Of a stretch of 64,000 nucleotides of DNA, positions 18,338-26,925 are shown piece after piece (the stretch's first letter is position 1; each line of letters opens with the position of its first letter). The translations under genes and the position numbers were made by a program. A model generated the notes under the pieces. That model made no database searches. It was not told the DNA's origin and worked only from the letters and a program-made list of their open reading frames with translations. The DNA comes from Desulfovibrio sp. (GTDB lineage: Bacteria; Desulfobacterota; Desulfovibrionia; Desulfovibrionales; Desulfovibrionaceae). The stretch covers positions 496,001-560,000 of the forward strand of contig JAQYWK010000002.1 of the NCBI GenBank assembly GCA_030145055.1, in the 5' to 3' direction.

Positions 18338-19648
18338 ATGAAAAACTCTATCGACAACTATTTTCAAATTAAACAACACGGCTCAACCATTAGCCGCGAA
18401 ATAGTTGCTGGGATGACCACTTTTACAACGATGGCTTACATAATCGTGGTTAATCCTAAAATTCTTGAGACCGCAGGAATCCCGTTTGGACCGAGTATGG
18501 TCGCCACAATCATAAGCGCATTCTTCGGGACAATGGCTATGGGTCTATATGCAAAGCGCCCCTTCGCTGTTGCCCCGTATATGGGCGAAAACGCCTTTAT
18601 TGCGTTCACGGTCGTAAAAGTAATGGGTTACAGTTGGCAGACTGCCATCGGAGCTATCTTTATCGGCGGTGTGCTTTTTGTTATTTTCACCACAACAGGC
18701 ATTCGAACATGGATGATCTCTGCAATTCCCAAAAATCTGAAAAACGCTTTCGTAGTTGGGATAGGTCTTTTTCTTACATTCATTGGGCTGAACACCACCG
18801 GAATCGTTGTATTAGGAGTTCCCGGTGCTCCCACTCATCTAGGGAATTTATCTAGCACATCCACCCTGCTAGCCATTGGATGCTTTTTTCTCATAACCCT
18901 ACTCATGGGACGAAAAATCAGCGGCGCTATAATCATAGGCATCTTCGCTACAACTATAGCCGCTTTCTTTTTGGGAATAGCCAGCACTCCGACGGAATTT
19001 GTCAGCATGCCCCCTTCGTTAGAACCTACATTTTTACAGCTTGATATTACCGGATCATTCACGTGGGGATTTATATCCGTGATCTTAACGGTATTTATCC
19101 TCGATTTTTTAGATACAATGGGAACTCTCTATGCAGTTTCATATCGCGCAGGATTGCTCGATGAGCACGGAGATTTGCCAGAAATCGAGAAGCCTTTGCT
19201 AGTAGACGCAGTCACAACCGTTTTGGCATCGCTCCTTGGAACCACAACAACCGGAGTATTTGTAGAATCCGCCACAGGGATAGAAGCGGGAGGCAGAACG
19301 GGACTTACTGCCGTAACAACGGCCATGCTTTTTCTTGCAGCACTTTTTCTAGAACCGCTCCTCACCACAATCCCGCCATGCGCCTATGGTCCGAGCCTAA
19401 TCATAGTCGGAATGCTAATGATCGCACCGTGTAAGGATCTCATCGTTGACGATATTAGTGAACTTGTTCCAGCATTTTTAGTTATTACTCTAATGAGCTT
19501 TACCTACAACCTTGGCACAGGAATGACAGCGGGATTCATCGCTTATCCATTCATGAAAATAGTTACCGGTAAAATTAAAGAAATATCACGGGGACTTTGG
19601 GTGCTATGCTTTTTATCTGCTTTATTTTTTATAACCTGCCCGCACTAA
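18338..19648 (+). CDS. NCS2/AzgA-type purine (guanine/hypoxanthine/adenine) permease
   Basis: This 436-residue inner-membrane transporter has about 12-14 hydrophobic segments and belongs to the AzgA/PbuG branch of the NCS2 carriers. Conserved pieces are TTFTTMAYIIVVNPKIL near the N-terminus, MGENAFIAFTVV, and the substrate-site segment ESATGIEAGGRTGLTA around residue 310. It should import purine bases by proton symport. Purine salvage genes (apt, mtnP) lie 2 kb downstream. A GGAG ribosome site precedes the ATG. I see no purine riboswitch core in the leader. Confidence 0.92.
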   Translation: MKNSIDNYFQIKQHGSTISREIVAGMTTFTTMAYIIVVNPKILETAGIPFGPSMVATIISAFFGTMAMGLYAKRPFAVAPYMGENAFIAFTVVKVMGYSWQTAIGAIFIGGVLFVIFTTTGIRTWMISAIPKNLKNAFVVGIGLFLTFIGLNTTGIVVLGVPGAPTHLGNLSSTSTLLAIGCFFLITLLMGRKISGAIIIGIFATTIAAFFLGIASTPTEFVSMPPSLEPTFLQLDITGSFTWGFISVILTVFILDFLDTMGTLYAVSYRAGLLDEHGDLPEIEKPLLVDAVTTVLASLLGTTTTGVFVESATGIEAGGRTGLTAVTTAMLFLAALFLEPLLTTIPPCAYGPSLIIVGMLMIAPCKDLIVDDISELVPAFLVITLMSFTYNLGTGMTAGFIAYPFMKIVTGKIKEISRGLWVLCFLSALFFITCPH

Positions 19649-19689
19649 TTATTTCTAAAAACACACTCATTAATTTTTATTAATTTAAC

Positions 19690-19716
19690 TAAAGAAAGCT
19701 TCTAAGCCGCCGATAG
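19690..19716 (+). promoter_or_regulatory. Near-consensus sigma-28 (FliA) promoter
   Basis: TAAA at 19690-19693 is followed by exactly 15 bases and GCCGATAG at 19709-19716. The sigma-28 consensus is TAAA-N15-GCCGATAA, so only the last base differs. It lies 38 bases before the FlxA-like gene, which suggests control by the flagellar late-gene sigma factor. Confidence 0.75.
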
Positions 19717-19753
19717 CGAGTATATTTTATTCATAATCTCGGAGGCAACCACA

Positions 19754-20206
19754 ATGGGTTTCGATTTTCATATTACAACTGATTTCAATCAGCAGTCCTC
19801 AGCCACAGCGCCTGTTGTTGAGCCAAAAACTGACGAGACTGTTTCAGATTCAGTTTCCAAAGATAAAGATGGCGATACTATCACTATCTCAAAAGAAGCT
19901 AAGTCAAAGCTTAACCAGTTGAATGCTGAAAAGAAGGAAGAAGATTTATCTCCTATGGAGAAAATGATTAAGAATCTTGAAGAACAAATTCAGAAATTAA
20001 AAGAAGAAATAGATGAACTTAAGGCTAGCTCCATGCCGGAAGAGCAGAAGAAAGAGCAAGTTAACGCGAAACAAAATCAACTTTTGCAGCTCCAATCTCA
20101 ATTAGTTGAAGCTAGAGATGCTAAAGCGAAAGCCGAAGGGACTTCATCTAGCGGAGGCACCAGCGCAAGCTCATTCGCGAACGCTTTAACTGGACCGACA
20201 GCTTAA
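19754..20206 (+). CDS. FlxA-like coiled-coil protein
   Basis: This 150-residue hydrophilic protein begins MGFDFHITTDFNQQ. It carries an acidic, Ser/Thr-rich N-terminal part, a long heptad-rich coiled coil (about residues 55-130, with KMIKNLEEQIQKLKEEIDEL) and a Ser/Gly-rich tail. This matches the FlxA-like family. In E. coli flxA depends on sigma-28, and a sigma-28-like promoter sits directly upstream here, so both lines agree on a motility-regulon gene. The molecular role of the family is unknown. No signal peptide is seen. A GGAGG site precedes the ATG. Confidence 0.8.
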   Translation: MGFDFHITTDFNQQSSATAPVVEPKTDETVSDSVSKDKDGDTITISKEAKSKLNQLNAEKKEEDLSPMEKMIKNLEEQIQKLKEEIDELKASSMPEEQKKEQVNAKQNQLLQLQSQLVEARDAKAKAEGTSSSGGTSASSFANALTGPTA

Positions 20207-20324
20207 ACCAAGCATTCTTGCGTAAGCATAGTGTACATTGATTTATCACGATCTTTGACAACAGCGATGAAAGCAACTAGTCAAATTCTACTAAATATCA
20301 ATTTCCATAGGATGGAGGAATTTC

Positions 20325-20837
20325 ATGAATTTAAGGGAATACATTCGCGATGTACCTAATTTTCCTAAAGAAGGTATCGTATATTTTGACATCACACCGC
20401 TTTTAGCAGATCCAAAAGCATTTCAATATACTATTGACATGATGGCTGAAAAGTTCAGTGACTATAAAGCTGATAAAATTGCTGCAGCAGAAGCTAGAGG
20501 ATTCATCTTCGGCGCACCGCTGGCATATAAGCTCGGAATCGGCTTTGTGCCAATCCGTAAGCCAGGCAAACTGCCATACGATACTGTTTCCGTAAGCTAC
20601 GACCTTGAGTACGGCTCCGACAGCCTAAGCATGCACGTGGATGCTGTAAGTGCTGGCGAAGATGTTCTACTCATCGACGATGTTCTAGCCACTGGCGGAA
20701 CAGCGGAAGGCATGATCAAGCTGGTTGAAAAAGCTGGTGGCATCGTCTCCGGAATCGGATTCCTAACCGAGCTTGGATTCCTAGACGGACAAAGCAAACT
20801 GAATGGTACTCCGAACGGTCACCTTCTCAAGCTTTAA
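20325..20837 (+). CDS. apt: Adenine phosphoribosyltransferase
   Basis: This 170-residue enzyme converts adenine and PRPP to AMP. The N-terminal IRDVPNFPKEGIVYFDITPLL is characteristic, AAAEARGFIFGAPLA contributes to the active site, and the PRPP-binding loop is VLLIDDVLATGGTAEG. A GGAGG site precedes the ATG. The next gene makes adenine by phosphorolysis of methylthioadenosine, so Apt closes that salvage route. A strong terminator directly follows, so the downstream genes need their own promoter or readthrough. Confidence 0.97.
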   Translation: MNLREYIRDVPNFPKEGIVYFDITPLLADPKAFQYTIDMMAEKFSDYKADKIAAAEARGFIFGAPLAYKLGIGFVPIRKPGKLPYDTVSVSYDLEYGSDSLSMHVDAVSAGEDVLLIDDVLATGGTAEGMIKLVEKAGGIVSGIGFLTELGFLDGQSKLNGTPNGHLLKL

Positions 20838-20850
20838 AATTAGTTCCAAC

Positions 20851-20899
20851 AAAATCTCCTTTTTGCTTCTAACGCGGCAAAAAGGAGATTTTCTTTTTT
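20851..20899 (+). terminator. Intrinsic terminator after apt
   Basis: A 16-bp perfect stem (20851-20866 with 20877-20892) and a 10-base loop are followed by a T-rich run. Confidence 0.9.
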
Positions 20900-20938
20900 A
20901 ATCATAATTTCAGTTTTGCGAAACAGGATACGAATAAA

Positions 20939-21688
20939 ATGGCAGTAATAGGCATCATCGGCGGCAGTGGACTGGACAATCCTGACATTATAAAAAATGC
21001 GAAAGATACCAAAGTTACCAATAAATGGGGCGAACCAAGCTCTCCCATCAAATCTGGAACAATCGCTGAAACAGAAGTTCACATCATAGGCCGCCACGGT
21101 AGAGAACACACTATTCCGCCCACATTCGTAAATAACAGAGCAAATATTCAAGCCCTCAAAGATTTAGGTTGTGACTACATTCTTGCCACAACAGCAGTAG
21201 GATCACTCAGAGAAGATATTGCCCGCGGACACCTCGTTATAATAGATCAATTCATTGATTTTACTCGTAACCGCGCCCTTACATTCCATGAGACCTTTGA
21301 GCCACATGCTCCAGCACACACTCCAATGGCTGATCCATTCGATAATTTTTTACGCGAAAAAATGATGACATCATGTGCTGAGCTTGGCATCAGAACACAT
21401 GACAAAGGGACCGTTGTCACCATCGAAGGACCACGTTTTTCCACTCGCGCAGAATCCCACATGTTTCGTGCATGGGGTGCAGATATCATCAACATGAGCA
21501 CAGCTCCTGAAGCAGCTTTGGCTAACGAAGCCGGAATTCCATACGCGGCCGTAGCAATGTCCACAGACTACGATTGCTGGAAAACTGATGAAGAGCCAGT
21601 AACATGGGACGACATCCTCAAAATTTTTCAAGAAAATGCCGAGAAAGTCACATCAATGCTGATCAAAACCATTGAACAATTAAGCTAA
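20939..21688 (+). CDS. mtnP: S-methyl-5'-thioadenosine phosphorylase
   Basis: This 249-residue enzyme splits methylthioadenosine (MTA), a by-product of polyamine synthesis and other SAM reactions, into adenine and methylthioribose-1-phosphate. The N-terminal IIGGSGLDNPD, the phosphate-site GRHGREHTIPP, VVTIEGPRFSTRAES and the base-site region NMSTAPEAALANEAG ... STDYDCW are all present. The retained aspartate in TDYD favours an adenine-type ligand, but a methylthioinosine specificity cannot be excluded by eye. It lies between apt and an MTA/SAH-deaminase-like gene, 18 bases before the latter. Confidence 0.94.
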   Translation: MAVIGIIGGSGLDNPDIIKNAKDTKVTNKWGEPSSPIKSGTIAETEVHIIGRHGREHTIPPTFVNNRANIQALKDLGCDYILATTAVGSLREDIARGHLVIIDQFIDFTRNRALTFHETFEPHAPAHTPMADPFDNFLREKMMTSCAELGIRTHDKGTVVTIEGPRFSTRAESHMFRAWGADIINMSTAPEAALANEAGIPYAAVAMSTDYDCWKTDEEPVTWDDILKIFQENAEKVTSMLIKTIEQLS

Positions 21689-21706
21689 CTGAGCAGGTAA
21701 ACTTAC

Positions 21707-23038
21707 ATGTCTGCACAGAAATGTGACCTTATCATATTCGGTTCCAGCGTTATTACGCAGGATGAGAATCGGCGTATTATTGATGACGGCGCAATTGCCG
21801 TAACAGGTAATATCATCTCTGCTGTCGGGACGAAGGCAGAGATGAGTAGAGATTGGACGGCGGCTGAAACGCTAGACGCCGGAAAATCGGTTCTAATGCC
21901 CGGGATGATCAATTCTCACACCCATATTCCAATGACGCTTATGCGCGGCGTAGCAGACGACCTGCCGCTCCTGACATGGCTACATGACTACATCTTCCCT
22001 ATCGAGGGAGGGCTTAGTAAAGAATTGGTCGAACTCGGGGCGCAATTAGGTTGTGCGGAAATGATTGCAGGCGGCACTACAGCTTTCTTTGACGGGTACA
22101 TGCATGAGGATTTTGTGGGCAAGGCTGTGGATGAATGTGGCCTTAAAGCTGTTTTAGGAGAAGGATTTTTCGAATTCCCCTCTCCATTCTTTAAAACAGC
22201 GGAGGAAGCGTGGGAAGTAATAGAAGATTTGCACAACAAATATTCTTCTCACAATCGTATAAATACATCCGTGACTCCCCATGCGGTTTTCACCACAACC
22301 CCTGATCAACTTGCTGAAAGTATGGAACTTGCTGAGAAGCTTGATGTGCTCTGGCAGATTCATTGCGCTGAATCTGCGGCAGAAACAAAGCTCACTTTAG
22401 AAAAATTCGGTAAAAGACCACTTGAACTTCTGCGTGATACAGGTCTATTAAAAGCACGCACGAGGATACATCATTGTGTGGACGTTACTGATGCTGAGAT
22501 CGACCAGCTACGGACTGCGGGGGTAATGACTTCGCATAACCCGCAAAGCAATCTCAAGCTCGGTTCTGGCATCTGCCCTTTGACCAAACTGCTCAATGCT
22601 GGCATATGTGTCGGCCTTGGTACGGACGGAGCTGCTAGTAATAATGATTTGAACATGTTTGAAGAGATGCGGACAGGGGCCCTCTTGCAAAAGGGAATTC
22701 AGCAGGACCCGACAGTAATTCCAGCGCAGCAAGCTCTGGATCTGGCAACGGTTAACAGTGCTAAATTCTTAGGTTTCAATGACACAGGATCTATCAGTTC
22801 AGGGATGCGAGCGGACATCATCGCCATTGATATGAACAAGGTGCACTTAAAACCTGTATACAATCCCCTTTCTCACGTTGTATACTGCGTCGGCGCACAG
22901 GATGTGAAGCTTACAATTTGCGATGGAAAGGTTCTTTATCAAGATGGTAAACATTTTACTGCAGATATTGAAACAATCTCACGTGAAGCTGAAAAGGCCG
23001 TTAAATGGGCGTTAAACAGACTTCATGAGCAAAATTAA
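21707..23038 (+). CDS. mtaD: 5-methylthioadenosine/S-adenosylhomocysteine deaminase (amidohydrolase)
   Basis: This 443-residue TIM-barrel amidohydrolase carries the complete metal site. HTHIPM follows LMPGMINS near residue 66, QIHCAES supplies a His near 220, and GLGTDGAASNN supplies the Asp near 305. The first beta strand ligands and the TSHNPQSN stretch are typical of the MtaD/TRZ-ATZ group. It probably deaminates MTA or SAH to the inosine form. Having it beside MTA phosphorylase gives two parallel fates for the same nucleoside. Relatives with other aminated aromatic substrates exist, so specificity is inferred. Confidence 0.88.
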   Translation: MSAQKCDLIIFGSSVITQDENRRIIDDGAIAVTGNIISAVGTKAEMSRDWTAAETLDAGKSVLMPGMINSHTHIPMTLMRGVADDLPLLTWLHDYIFPIEGGLSKELVELGAQLGCAEMIAGGTTAFFDGYMHEDFVGKAVDECGLKAVLGEGFFEFPSPFFKTAEEAWEVIEDLHNKYSSHNRINTSVTPHAVFTTTPDQLAESMELAEKLDVLWQIHCAESAAETKLTLEKFGKRPLELLRDTGLLKARTRIHHCVDVTDAEIDQLRTAGVMTSHNPQSNLKLGSGICPLTKLLNAGICVGLGTDGAASNNDLNMFEEMRTGALLQKGIQQDPTVIPAQQALDLATVNSAKFLGFNDTGSISSGMRADIIAIDMNKVHLKPVYNPLSHVVYCVGAQDVKLTICDGKVLYQDGKHFTADIETISREAEKAVKWALNRLHEQN

Positions 23039-23135
23039 TGCTGAATTTAAAATTTTTCGGGCAGTTTTTCTCTTGACAATACAGGGAAAGATTGCATAGG
23101 GAATTGTGCTTTTCAAGATAAATATTAGATAAATA

Positions 23136-23151
23136 CGCTTGTACGCAAGCG
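23136..23151 (+). other. Leader hairpin before the PxxKW gene
   Basis: CGCTTG and CAAGCG arms form a 6-bp stem with a TACG loop, 24 bases before the ATG. A TTGACA hexamer lies about 65 bases further upstream, so the hairpin would fall in the 5' leader, where it may stabilise the mRNA. Confidence 0.45.
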
Positions 23152-23174
23152 ACTTGCCAAACAGGAGGCGCTAC

Positions 23175-23465
23175 ATGGCTAAAAAGAATGCAAAAATACA
23201 CGCACTTGACGGTGCTGAAATGACTGCTGAAGGATTGTCTTTCAAGGGAACTATCATGGAACCCATCATTGACAAATGTGAAGGTTGTGAACGTGCAATC
23301 GAAGTCGAAAGCAAAAATTACTGTCCTAGCTACGCACAGCCAGCAGTAAAATGGGCTAAAGGCGTATGTAACTTCGCTACTCACGCTCGCGCTGGAGTAG
23401 ATAAAGAAGGTAAAGTCAAGGTTAACCCGCTGAAAGCTTCTAAGCGTGCAGCACGCGGCCGTTAA
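23175..23465 (+). CDS. PxxKW family cysteine-rich protein
   Basis: This 96-residue, lysine-rich cytoplasmic protein has four cysteines: the CEGC pair near residue 36, YCPSY near 50 and GVCNF near 66. The motif PAVKW between the last two names the family. From memory the family occurs mainly in sulfate-reducing deltaproteobacteria and has no known function. The CxxC arrangement could bind a metal. The start is ATG 23175 because AGGAGG lies 6 bases upstream. A strong terminator follows. Leader hairpin and strong signals suggest a well-expressed gene. Confidence 0.85.
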   Translation: MAKKNAKIHALDGAEMTAEGLSFKGTIMEPIIDKCEGCERAIEVESKNYCPSYAQPAVKWAKGVCNFATHARAGVDKEGKVKVNPLKASKRAARGR

Positions 23466-23561
23466 TAAACAGCTCGCACTGCCTTTCTAGGCAAGTCGTT
23501 AATCTTACTTACCTGAGAAATGGTTTATACTATTTTTTAAAGGTATCTTTGTGCATTAAGG

Positions 23562-23588
23562 GAGCCGGACTAGTTCCGGCTCTTTTTA
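23562..23588 (+). terminator. Intrinsic terminator after the PxxKW gene
   Basis: Stem GAGCCGGA/TCCGGCTC with a 5-base loop is followed by TTTTTATT. Confidence 0.88.
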
Positions 23589-23669
23589 TTAGTATGTCCG
23601 TATAATTTCTATCCGGACTTTTTCGCTTTTTAGGAAAACCGACTTTTTACGTCCAGAACGGAGAGAACA

Positions 23670-24890
23670 ATGCCAGGTCAGATTCTATCTAAAATCGATG
23701 ATTTGAAAGATGCCGCCCTTGAACTTCACTCTAAATTGGTAGCAATCCCTGCGATTGGCCCAACCAATAACGGGACCGGAGAAAAGGATAAAGCGGACTT
23801 CCTTACCGAATACCTGAAAGAGCATGGTTTCGGGGAAGTTAAGTCTTACAACGCACCGGATGATAGAGTTGAATGTGGCTACAGACCAAATCTGGTTACG
23901 ATTCTGCCAGGACAAGATACTGCTCAGACTCTCTGGATAATATCTCACATGGATGTAGTTCCTATTGGTGACCTAAGCCTATGGTCAAACGATCCCTTTA
24001 CTTTAGTTCAGGACGGGGACGCTATCTACGGACGCGGTGTCGAAGATAACCATCAGGGACTTGTCAGCTCAGTGATTGCTGCAAGAGCTTTAAAAGAAAC
24101 AGGCGTGACTCCCGGATGTAATATCGGTCTCATATTCGTTTCTGATGAAGAAACAGGTAGTGAATACGGACTGGAATACATGCTGAAAGAACACGAAGAT
24201 ATTTTCAAAAAGAAAGACCTTTTCCTCGTTCCAGATTTTGGTGAAGCAGATTCAAGCATGGTCGAAATTGCCGAAAAAAGCACAATCTGGTTTAAAGTAA
24301 CCGTTGAAGGAAAGCAGTGTCATGCTTCAACTCCTGACGAAGGTGTTAACTCACTGGTTGCCGCTTCCGCTATGATTGTAGAAATTTCAGAGCTTCAATT
24401 TCAATTTGACGAAGAGGACGAACTGTTCTCGCCACCCTACTCAACTTTTGTTCCAACCAAAAAAGAAGCCAACGTAGAGAATATTAATACTCTGCCGGGC
24501 AAAGATGTTTTTTACATCGACTGCCGTGTGCTCCCTAACTACAAGTTGAAAGATGTAGTTGATCAGGTCAAAGGGATGGCTCTCTATGTAGCCGAAGAAT
24601 ACGGTGTTACGATAAAAGTTGAAATAGATACCCAGAATCAGGCAGCCCCGGCGACTCCTGTTAAATCAGAAATTGTTGAAAAAACACTTTTCGCCATCAA
24701 AGAAATTTACGGTATTGACGCAACCCCCGGCGGAATCGGCGGCGGAACAGTTGCAGCACATTTGCGCGAACGCGGTTATCAGGCCGTTGTATGGGCCACT
24801 CTTCTCGGTCAGGCACACCAGACTAACGAGAAAGGATCCATTGCAAACACCCTCGGCGACGCGAAAGTTATGGCGCTTCTCCCCTTTTAA
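23670..24890 (+). CDS. M20 family metallopeptidase/metallo-hydrolase
   Basis: This 406-residue enzyme has the di-zinc M20 fold. Metal and catalytic residues appear in order: SHMDVVP (His and catalytic Asp), RGVEDNHQG (bridging Asp), SDEETGSE (catalytic Glu and metal Glu), DFGEADSS, and a late His in GQAHQTNE. A lid/dimerisation domain lies between about residues 200 and 310. Relatives include succinyl-diaminopimelate desuccinylase, peptidases and carboxypeptidases. The present sequence keeps the generic motifs only, so a peptide or acyl-amino-acid substrate is likely but not determined. Neighbours give no pathway hint. Confidence 0.88.
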   Translation: MPGQILSKIDDLKDAALELHSKLVAIPAIGPTNNGTGEKDKADFLTEYLKEHGFGEVKSYNAPDDRVECGYRPNLVTILPGQDTAQTLWIISHMDVVPIGDLSLWSNDPFTLVQDGDAIYGRGVEDNHQGLVSSVIAARALKETGVTPGCNIGLIFVSDEETGSEYGLEYMLKEHEDIFKKKDLFLVPDFGEADSSMVEIAEKSTIWFKVTVEGKQCHASTPDEGVNSLVAASAMIVEISELQFQFDEEDELFSPPYSTFVPTKKEANVENINTLPGKDVFYIDCRVLPNYKLKDVVDQVKGMALYVAEEYGVTIKVEIDTQNQAAPATPVKSEIVEKTLFAIKEIYGIDATPGGIGGGTVAAHLRERGYQAVVWATLLGQAHQTNEKGSIANTLGDAKVMALLPF

Positions 24891-24923
24891 TTGCTCTAAG
24901 CAACACGAACCACGACTATAAAA

Positions 24924-26807
24924 ATGATTAGAAAACAGCCCCCACCACCAGTCTACGACCTCATAGTAGCAGGAGCAGGACACGCAGGATGTGAAGCCGC
25001 CATGGCAGCTGCCACACTCGGCTTGAAAACTCTGCTACTTACTATAAACGTCGATAGAATCGGACATCTGTCCTGCAACCCTGCGATAGGCGGACTTGCA
25101 AAAGGACACATGGTCAAAGAAATTGATGCGCTCGGTGGATACATGGGGCTATGGTCCGATAAGGCCGGAATTCAGTTCCGTACCCTTAACACTCGCAAAG
25201 GACCGGCAGTACGAGCCAGCCGAGCCCAGATGGACCGCAATGAATACATGCGCGTGGTCCAGAAAGATATTTTCGCGCAGGAAAATCTTTGGGTAAAGCA
25301 AGACACAGCTGAGACTTTGATAGTTGAGGACGGTAGAGCCGCCGGTGTAAAAACTTCAATCGGTGAAGAATTTAAATCAAAAACAGTGCTCCTTACCACT
25401 GGAACTTTCTTGCAGGGACTTATTCACATCGGGCTGGAAAATTTCAGCGGCGGAAGAATGGGTGATCCGGCATCAGTTGGAATGTCTGCTTCTCTTGAAA
25501 AAATAGGGCTGACTCTCGGTAGACTTAAAACCGGCACAACTCCGCGCCTGCTAAAAGATTCCATCGACTACGATCAGCTTGAAGCGCAGTTCGGCGACAA
25601 TCCGCCCAAGCCTTTCAGCTTTCGCACTGACAAAATCATGCTACCGCAGGTTCCCTGCCACATTACCTACACCAACGAAAAAACTCACGACGCTATCCGT
25701 ACTGGATTCGAAAGATCTCCGATGTTCACGGGTGTAATTAAGGGAACAGGAGCACGCTACTGTCCGTCTATTGAAGACAAAGTTGCCAGATTCCCTGAAA
25801 AAGGCAGGCATCAAATATTTCTAGAGCCGGAAGGACTCGAAAGTCCCGAGGTTTACCCAAGCGGAATCCCCACAAGTCTACCGCTGGATGTTCAGAAGCT
25901 AATGATCAACTCGATTGTCGGCCTTGAAGACGCTCAGATTGTCAGACCGGGCTACGCTATCGAATATGATTTTGTTCCACCTACGCAGTTACTGCCGACC
26001 TTGGAAACAAAGGCTCTGCCCGGACTTTTTCTGGCAGGACAGATCAATGGTACTTCCGGCTATGAAGAAGCCGCAGCGCAAGGACTATGGGCCGCCATCA
26101 ATACGTTCTGCTCCATAACAGGCCGTCCACCATTCGTGCTGTCTCGCGATCAAGCATACATTGCCGTACTCGTTGATGACCTCGTAACAAAGGGAACTCA
26201 AGAGCCATACCGCATGTTCACTTCACGCGCAGAATACAGACTTCTGCTCAGGGAAGGGAACGCAGACCAACGTCTCACCGCTATAGGTAGAGAACTTGGC
26301 CTTGTGGGCGATGACCAGTGGAAAATTTACAGCGAAAAAAAGATCGGCCTCGACTCTGTAATCAAAGGACTCAATTCCACCCGAATCAAACCTGATGCCG
26401 CTACTTGCAAAATAATTAGCGAGATAGGTGGAACCGCGCCGGGTAAATCAGTTCCGCTCGCAACACTACTGCGCCAGCCTGAACTGACCATTAACGACAT
26501 GAAAGGCCTTTGGTCTGATATTGATACATTTACCGATGAAATACTTCTTGAAGCAGAAACACAAGTAAAATACGAAGGGTACCTTGTGCGCCAGCAAGAG
26601 CTTGTAGATAAGTTCCGTAAAAAAGAATCAGTTAAAATTCCAAGTGATGTAAACTATGCCGAAGTTTCAGGCCTCACAAGAGAAGGTGTCGAAAAACTTA
26701 CAGAAGTACGACCTTTGACGCTTGGGCAGGCAAGTCGAATTTCCGGAATAACTCCCGCGGCTATTTCATCAATTGAAATCCATTTGAAAAAAATTGGCGC
26801 AATCTAA
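24924..26807 (+). CDS. mnmG: tRNA uridine-5-carboxymethylaminomethyl modification enzyme MnmG (GidA)
   Basis: This 627-residue FAD enzyme works with MnmE to modify the wobble uridine of several tRNAs. The N-terminal dinucleotide motif is VAGAGHAGCEAA. The family signature NPAIGGLAKGHMVKEIDALGG follows near residue 55. GTTPRLLKDSIDYD and the C-terminal helical domain with TREGVEKLTEVRP are all present. The length is full. The start ATG has only a weak ribosome site, but homology begins there. mnmE is not in the window. Confidence 0.97.
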   Translation: MIRKQPPPPVYDLIVAGAGHAGCEAAMAAATLGLKTLLLTINVDRIGHLSCNPAIGGLAKGHMVKEIDALGGYMGLWSDKAGIQFRTLNTRKGPAVRASRAQMDRNEYMRVVQKDIFAQENLWVKQDTAETLIVEDGRAAGVKTSIGEEFKSKTVLLTTGTFLQGLIHIGLENFSGGRMGDPASVGMSASLEKIGLTLGRLKTGTTPRLLKDSIDYDQLEAQFGDNPPKPFSFRTDKIMLPQVPCHITYTNEKTHDAIRTGFERSPMFTGVIKGTGARYCPSIEDKVARFPEKGRHQIFLEPEGLESPEVYPSGIPTSLPLDVQKLMINSIVGLEDAQIVRPGYAIEYDFVPPTQLLPTLETKALPGLFLAGQINGTSGYEEAAAQGLWAAINTFCSITGRPPFVLSRDQAYIAVLVDDLVTKGTQEPYRMFTSRAEYRLLLREGNADQRLTAIGRELGLVGDDQWKIYSEKKIGLDSVIKGLNSTRIKPDAATCKIISEIGGTAPGKSVPLATLLRQPELTINDMKGLWSDIDTFTDEILLEAETQVKYEGYLVRQQELVDKFRKKESVKIPSDVNYAEVSGLTREGVEKLTEVRPLTLGQASRISGITPAAISSIEIHLKKIGAI

Positions 26808-26925
26808 AATAGAGCTATTCCCGCTTTTAAACATTTTAATAACTATTCTTTTCAATAAGTAAAAAAAAAGTTAACATGTAATTCCTATTCAAAGATTCTA
26901 AATACTTTTAATAAGAAGGCTCCAT

